The translations under genes were made by a program, and so were the position numbers. Under the pieces are notes generated by a model, which ran no database searches, had not been told where the DNA came from, and was given only the letters and a program-made list of their open reading frames with translations. Of a stretch of 7,539 bases of DNA, positions 5,450 through 7,539 are shown in pieces. Numbering within the stretch: the stretch's first letter is position 1; each line of letters opens with the position of its first letter. Source of the DNA: an uncultured Eubacteriales bacterium (GTDB lineage Bacteria; Bacillota; Clostridia; Oscillospirales; Acutalibacteraceae); contig CAKUME010000047.1 in the NCBI GenBank assembly GCA_934667575.1, positions 1 through 7,539 of the forward strand, read 5' to 3'.

Positions 5450-5626
5450 ATGATTTACAAATCATGCGGAAACGAAATGTATATTCAGGGCAGCCACATT
5501 CGCGTGAGCGGCGATGATTCTGCCGACCGTGAAACGGTGGTGGAGCGCGTGCTGGAATTTGTGTGCCGCAATCCCCAATGCGCCCGGCGCGGCAAACCGG
5601 CGGAGGAGGCCATCCGGCTCAACTGA
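5450..5626 (+). CDS. Small Cys-containing protein between portal and scaffold
   Basis: A 58-residue ORF starting at ATG 5450, nine bases after AAGGGAG (5434-5440), and ending with TGA at 5624-5626. The peptide begins MIYKSCGNEMYIQGSHIRVS and contains a later VCRNPQC segment. Cys6, His16, Cys39 and Cys44 could coordinate a metal ion, giving a small zinc-binding fold, although the C-x9-H and C-x4-C spacings are not a standard finger. Codon use matches the neighbours and it fits exactly between portal and scaffold in the same direction. I do not recognise the family. The clear ribosome binding site and operon placement are the main reasons for calling it. Confidence 0.6.
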   Translation: MIYKSCGNEMYIQGSHIRVSGDDSADRETVVERVLEFVCRNPQCARRGKPAEEAIRLN

Positions 5627-5703
5627 ATCGCCGCTGCGGCTGATAAACGGCACCGACCGAAATTCGCCGCAAAAACGGAATTTTAAAAATGAGGTGAGCA
5701 AAT

Positions 5704-6525
5704 ATGCAGGAACATGAAGCGGAAAACGAACTGCGCCGCGGCCAAACGGACGCGGAAACACGGGCGTTTTCCAAACGGCTGAACGCAGCAAAGGCACAGT
5801 GGCGCGCGGAATATGAGCGCCAGCTGCTGAAGCGGCTGCCGCAGGACGCGGCCAAGGCACTGCGCGCGCTGATTGCAGCCGAGGACGGCGCAGCGGCCGC
5901 CGCCCGGGCGGATGAAGCGTGTGTCCCCAAGCCCGAAGCAGCCGATGCGGGCGGTGCAGTGGGTGCATCCGAACCCGGCGCGGACATAAACGAAGCGCAC
6001 GCAGACCAGGCGGGTGCGGACGGAGCAAAAGCGGCCGATGCAGGCGCCACCGAACCCGATGCACCGGCGGCAGACGCGCTGGGCGCACCGGCCGATTCGG
6101 CCACGCTCGCGCTGCTGCGGGAGCTGGCGGATTATCGTGACCGCGACGAGGACGCGCGGTTGGCGCAGGATGCCCGCCGCGGCGCGATCTATTGCAGTCT
6201 GCGCGGCGAGGTGCAGCGGCTGGCGGACTACGCGCGCGGCCACGGCAGTGAAATGTCGTTGAGCACCGCGTTCAACGCCGTGCTGCTGGAGCATTTGGAC
6301 GAGCTGCTGCAGGAGGCCGCGGCAAAAAGCGCGCGCGAAGCGGCGGTGCATTACCGCGACAATGCGTGGGCCACGCCCGCGGCGCTGGGCAGCGAAACGG
6401 CACACGCGCAGGCGGATTACGGCGCAATGTCGGACGAAGAGTTCGGCCGGGTGCTGCAAAAGGCGCTCAATGGCGAGCTGCGCCGCAGCGGAACCCAAAC
6501 CGAGAATGAAAAAAGGAGTAATTGA
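5704..6525 (+). CDS. Putative capsid scaffolding protein
   Basis: A 273-residue, strongly charged, Ala-rich protein between portal and major capsid, the usual place of the scaffold that organises coat subunits and leaves before maturation. Residues 1-60 are a predicted helical, charged region (Glu/Arg/Lys/Gln). Residues 61-133 are low-complexity and acidic, with AADA repeats at 79, 110 and 122. Residues 134-215 are again helical. The C-terminus has MSDEEFGRVLQKALNGELRR (242-261), a pattern typical of the coat-binding tail in this phage group, then a basic end. The start at ATG 5704 follows GAGGTGAG (5691-5698). The stop (6523-6525) lies two bases before the capsid ATG. The function is inferred from position, composition and the C-terminal motif. 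No protease motif is seen. Confidence 0.75.
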   Translation: MQEHEAENELRRGQTDAETRAFSKRLNAAKAQWRAEYERQLLKRLPQDAAKALRALIAAEDGAAAAARADEACVPKPEAADAGGAVGASEPGADINEAHADQAGADGAKAADAGATEPDAPAADALGAPADSATLALLRELADYRDRDEDARLAQDARRGAIYCSLRGEVQRLADYARGHGSEMSLSTAFNAVLLEHLDELLQEAAAKSAREAAVHYRDNAWATPAALGSETAHAQADYGAMSDEEFGRVLQKALNGELRRSGTQTENEKRSN

Positions 6526-6527
6526 AT

Positions 6528-7466
6528 ATGGCAGATGTAACGAATACCATGGCGGCCATTACCGCAGAAAACAAATCGTTTTACGAAAAGGCGCTGCTTC
6601 AGCGCCTGACCCCGGAGCTGGTGTATGCCCGCTTTGGTCAGAAGAAAAGCGCGCCGCGCAACGAGGGCAGCACGGTGAACTTTCGCCGGTTCAACTCGGT
6701 GGCGGCCAAGACCAGCCCGCTGACCGAGGGGGTAACGCCGGACGGCAGCGCGCTCACGGTGACTGCGGTGAACGCGGCGGTGAAGCAATACGGCGATTTT
6801 GTGCGCATTTCGGACATGCTCGATTTGACCGGCATTGACCCGGTGATCACCGAAATGGCACAGGTGCTGGGCGAGTCGGCCGGCCTTGCGGTGGACACCG
6901 TGGTGCGCGACGTGGTGCTCGGGGGCACCAGCGTGCAATACGCCAACGGCCGCGCCAGCCGCAAGGCCGTGGTGGCGGGCGACAACCTCACCTCGGCAGA
7001 AATCCGCAAGGCGGTGCGCACCCTGCGCAAAAACCACGCAAAGCCCATCGACGGCGGCTTTTATATCGGCATTGTGGACCCCGACACGGCGTATGACCTG
7101 ATGAGCGACACGCTGTGGCAGGATGTGTCGAAATACAACGGCGGCCAGCAGATTATGAAAGGCGAGATCGGCAAGCTCTGCGGCGTGCGCTTTGTGGAAA
7201 CCGGCAACGGCAAAACGGTCACGAACGGGGCGGACTCGGGCGCGATCGACCTGCATCAGACCATGATCGTGGGCGCGGACGCCTACGGCGTGGTGGACAT
7301 TGCGGGCACCTCGAAGCCGCAGATCATCATCAAGAGCACGGAATCCGGCGGCACGGCCGACCCGTTGAATCAGCGCAGCACGGTGGGCTGGAAGGCACTG
7401 TTTGCTGCGGTGCGCCTGCAGGAGCTGGCGATGGTGCGCATTGAGCACGCGGTCACGGCGGGCTAA
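6528..7466 (+). CDS. N4-gp56 family major capsid protein
   Basis: A 312-residue capsid shell protein of the N4-gp56 family (HK97-like fold). Family-like features are the N-terminal YEKALLQRLTPELVYARFGQ (19-38); the Gly/Thr/Ser-rich STVNFRRFNSV segment (48-58) followed by LTEGVTPDG; KQYGDFVRISDMLDLT (86-101); YIGIVDPDTAYDLM (179-192); EIGKLCGVRFVET (213-225); and a C-terminal STVGWKALFAAVRLQELAMV (284-303). Length is normal for the family. The start at ATG 6528 is chosen because GGAG (6515-6518) is nine bases upstream. An in-frame TTG at 6522 is less likely. It follows the scaffold gene almost without a gap, consistent with coordinated procapsid assembly. No sign of truncation. Confidence 0.95.
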   Translation: MADVTNTMAAITAENKSFYEKALLQRLTPELVYARFGQKKSAPRNEGSTVNFRRFNSVAAKTSPLTEGVTPDGSALTVTAVNAAVKQYGDFVRISDMLDLTGIDPVITEMAQVLGESAGLAVDTVVRDVVLGGTSVQYANGRASRKAVVAGDNLTSAEIRKAVRTLRKNHAKPIDGGFYIGIVDPDTAYDLMSDTLWQDVSKYNGGQQIMKGEIGKLCGVRFVETGNGKTVTNGADSGAIDLHQTMIVGADAYGVVDIAGTSKPQIIIKSTESGGTADPLNQRSTVGWKALFAAVRLQELAMVRIEHAVTAG

Positions 7467-7472
7467 TGCCGC

Positions 7473-7533
7473 CGGGCTTCGGTCCAAAATGCAGCCCGAA
7501 TGCTGCGGTGCGGGCGCCGAAAAACCGCACCGC
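7473..7533 (+). repeat. Adjacent hairpins downstream of the capsid gene
   Basis: Two inverted repeats follow the capsid stop. CGGGCT (7473-7478) pairs with AGCCCG (7493-7498). GCGGTGCGG (7505-7513) pairs perfectly with CCGCACCGC (7525-7533) across an 11-base loop. A third small dyad (GCAGC 7491-7495, GCTGC 7502-7506) overlaps both, so the structures compete. No T tract follows before the window ends, so a standard intrinsic terminator is not supported. The hairpins may protect the 3' end of the abundant capsid message or reduce transcription beyond it. Confidence 0.5.
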
Positions 7534-7539
7534 CTGAAA

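Noticed and set aside
5629..5700. GCCGCTGCGGC hairpin as a terminator between the 58-residue gene and the scaffold gene
   Set aside because: The stem is very short with a one- to three-base loop and no T tract follows. The downstream ATTTTAAAAAT is simple AT-rich spacer before the ribosome binding site.
7489..7539. Possible start of another gene (ATG 7489, open to the window end)
   Set aside because: Only 17 codons are visible, there is no ribosome binding site upstream, and the stretch contains a perfect hairpin, so it cannot be supported as a gene.
1..7539. CRISPR array, tRNA or rRNA genes, insertion sequences, toxin-antitoxin or defence genes
   Set aside because: None of these is visible: no regularly spaced repeats, no tRNA cloverleaf-like sequence, no transposase or known defence motif on either strand.

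Overview
This window looks like the boundary between a host chromosome and the packaging and capsid module of a prophage or phage-derived element. The host appears to be a GC-rich member of the Firmicutes, probably Clostridia. Three things point there: strong AGGAGG-type ribosome binding sites set in short AT-rich gaps, GC-rich third codon positions, and the phage gene families present. I cannot name the genus from sequence alone.

Positions 1-120 hold the last 39 codons of acetate kinase (ackA), a host gene. A perfect palindromic, bidirectional terminator (169-220) follows and also serves the gene converging from the right. On the minus strand, 234-860 encodes an XRE-type helix-turn-helix repressor fused to an S24/LexA-like self-cleavage domain, with an intact Ala-Gly cleavage site and Ser/Lys dyad. 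It is the likely SOS-responsive switch. The gap at 861-1179 is an AT-rich divergent control region. It has a minus-strand promoter for the repressor, a near-consensus plus-strand promoter (TTGACA, 17 bp, TACAAT), three ACAARATGAA direct repeats that could be operators, and a structured leader hairpin followed by a T-rich tract.

All genes right of 1180 run on the plus strand and are closely packed, as in one late operon. In order they are: a small HTH protein; an unrecognised 98-residue protein; a putative small terminase subunit; the large terminase subunit (broken in this sequence by a -1 frameshift near 3008-3020); a 61-residue coiled-coil protein; the portal protein; a 58-residue Cys-containing protein; a scaffold-like protein; and an N4-gp56-family major capsid protein. 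The first four reading frames are chained by TTGA, ATGA and GTGA stop/start overlaps, which suggests translational coupling.

Together these genes would recognise and cut phage DNA (terminase), pump it through the portal vertex, and build the procapsid (scaffold and capsid). The repressor would hold the single forward promoter off. The most notable points are the frameshifted terminase, a second small-gene junction offset in the same direction, the lack of any integrase, replication or lysis gene between the repressor and the packaging genes, and the possible attenuator in the leader. Most of the window is otherwise conventional phage biology, and I see no clear sign of an entirely new system.
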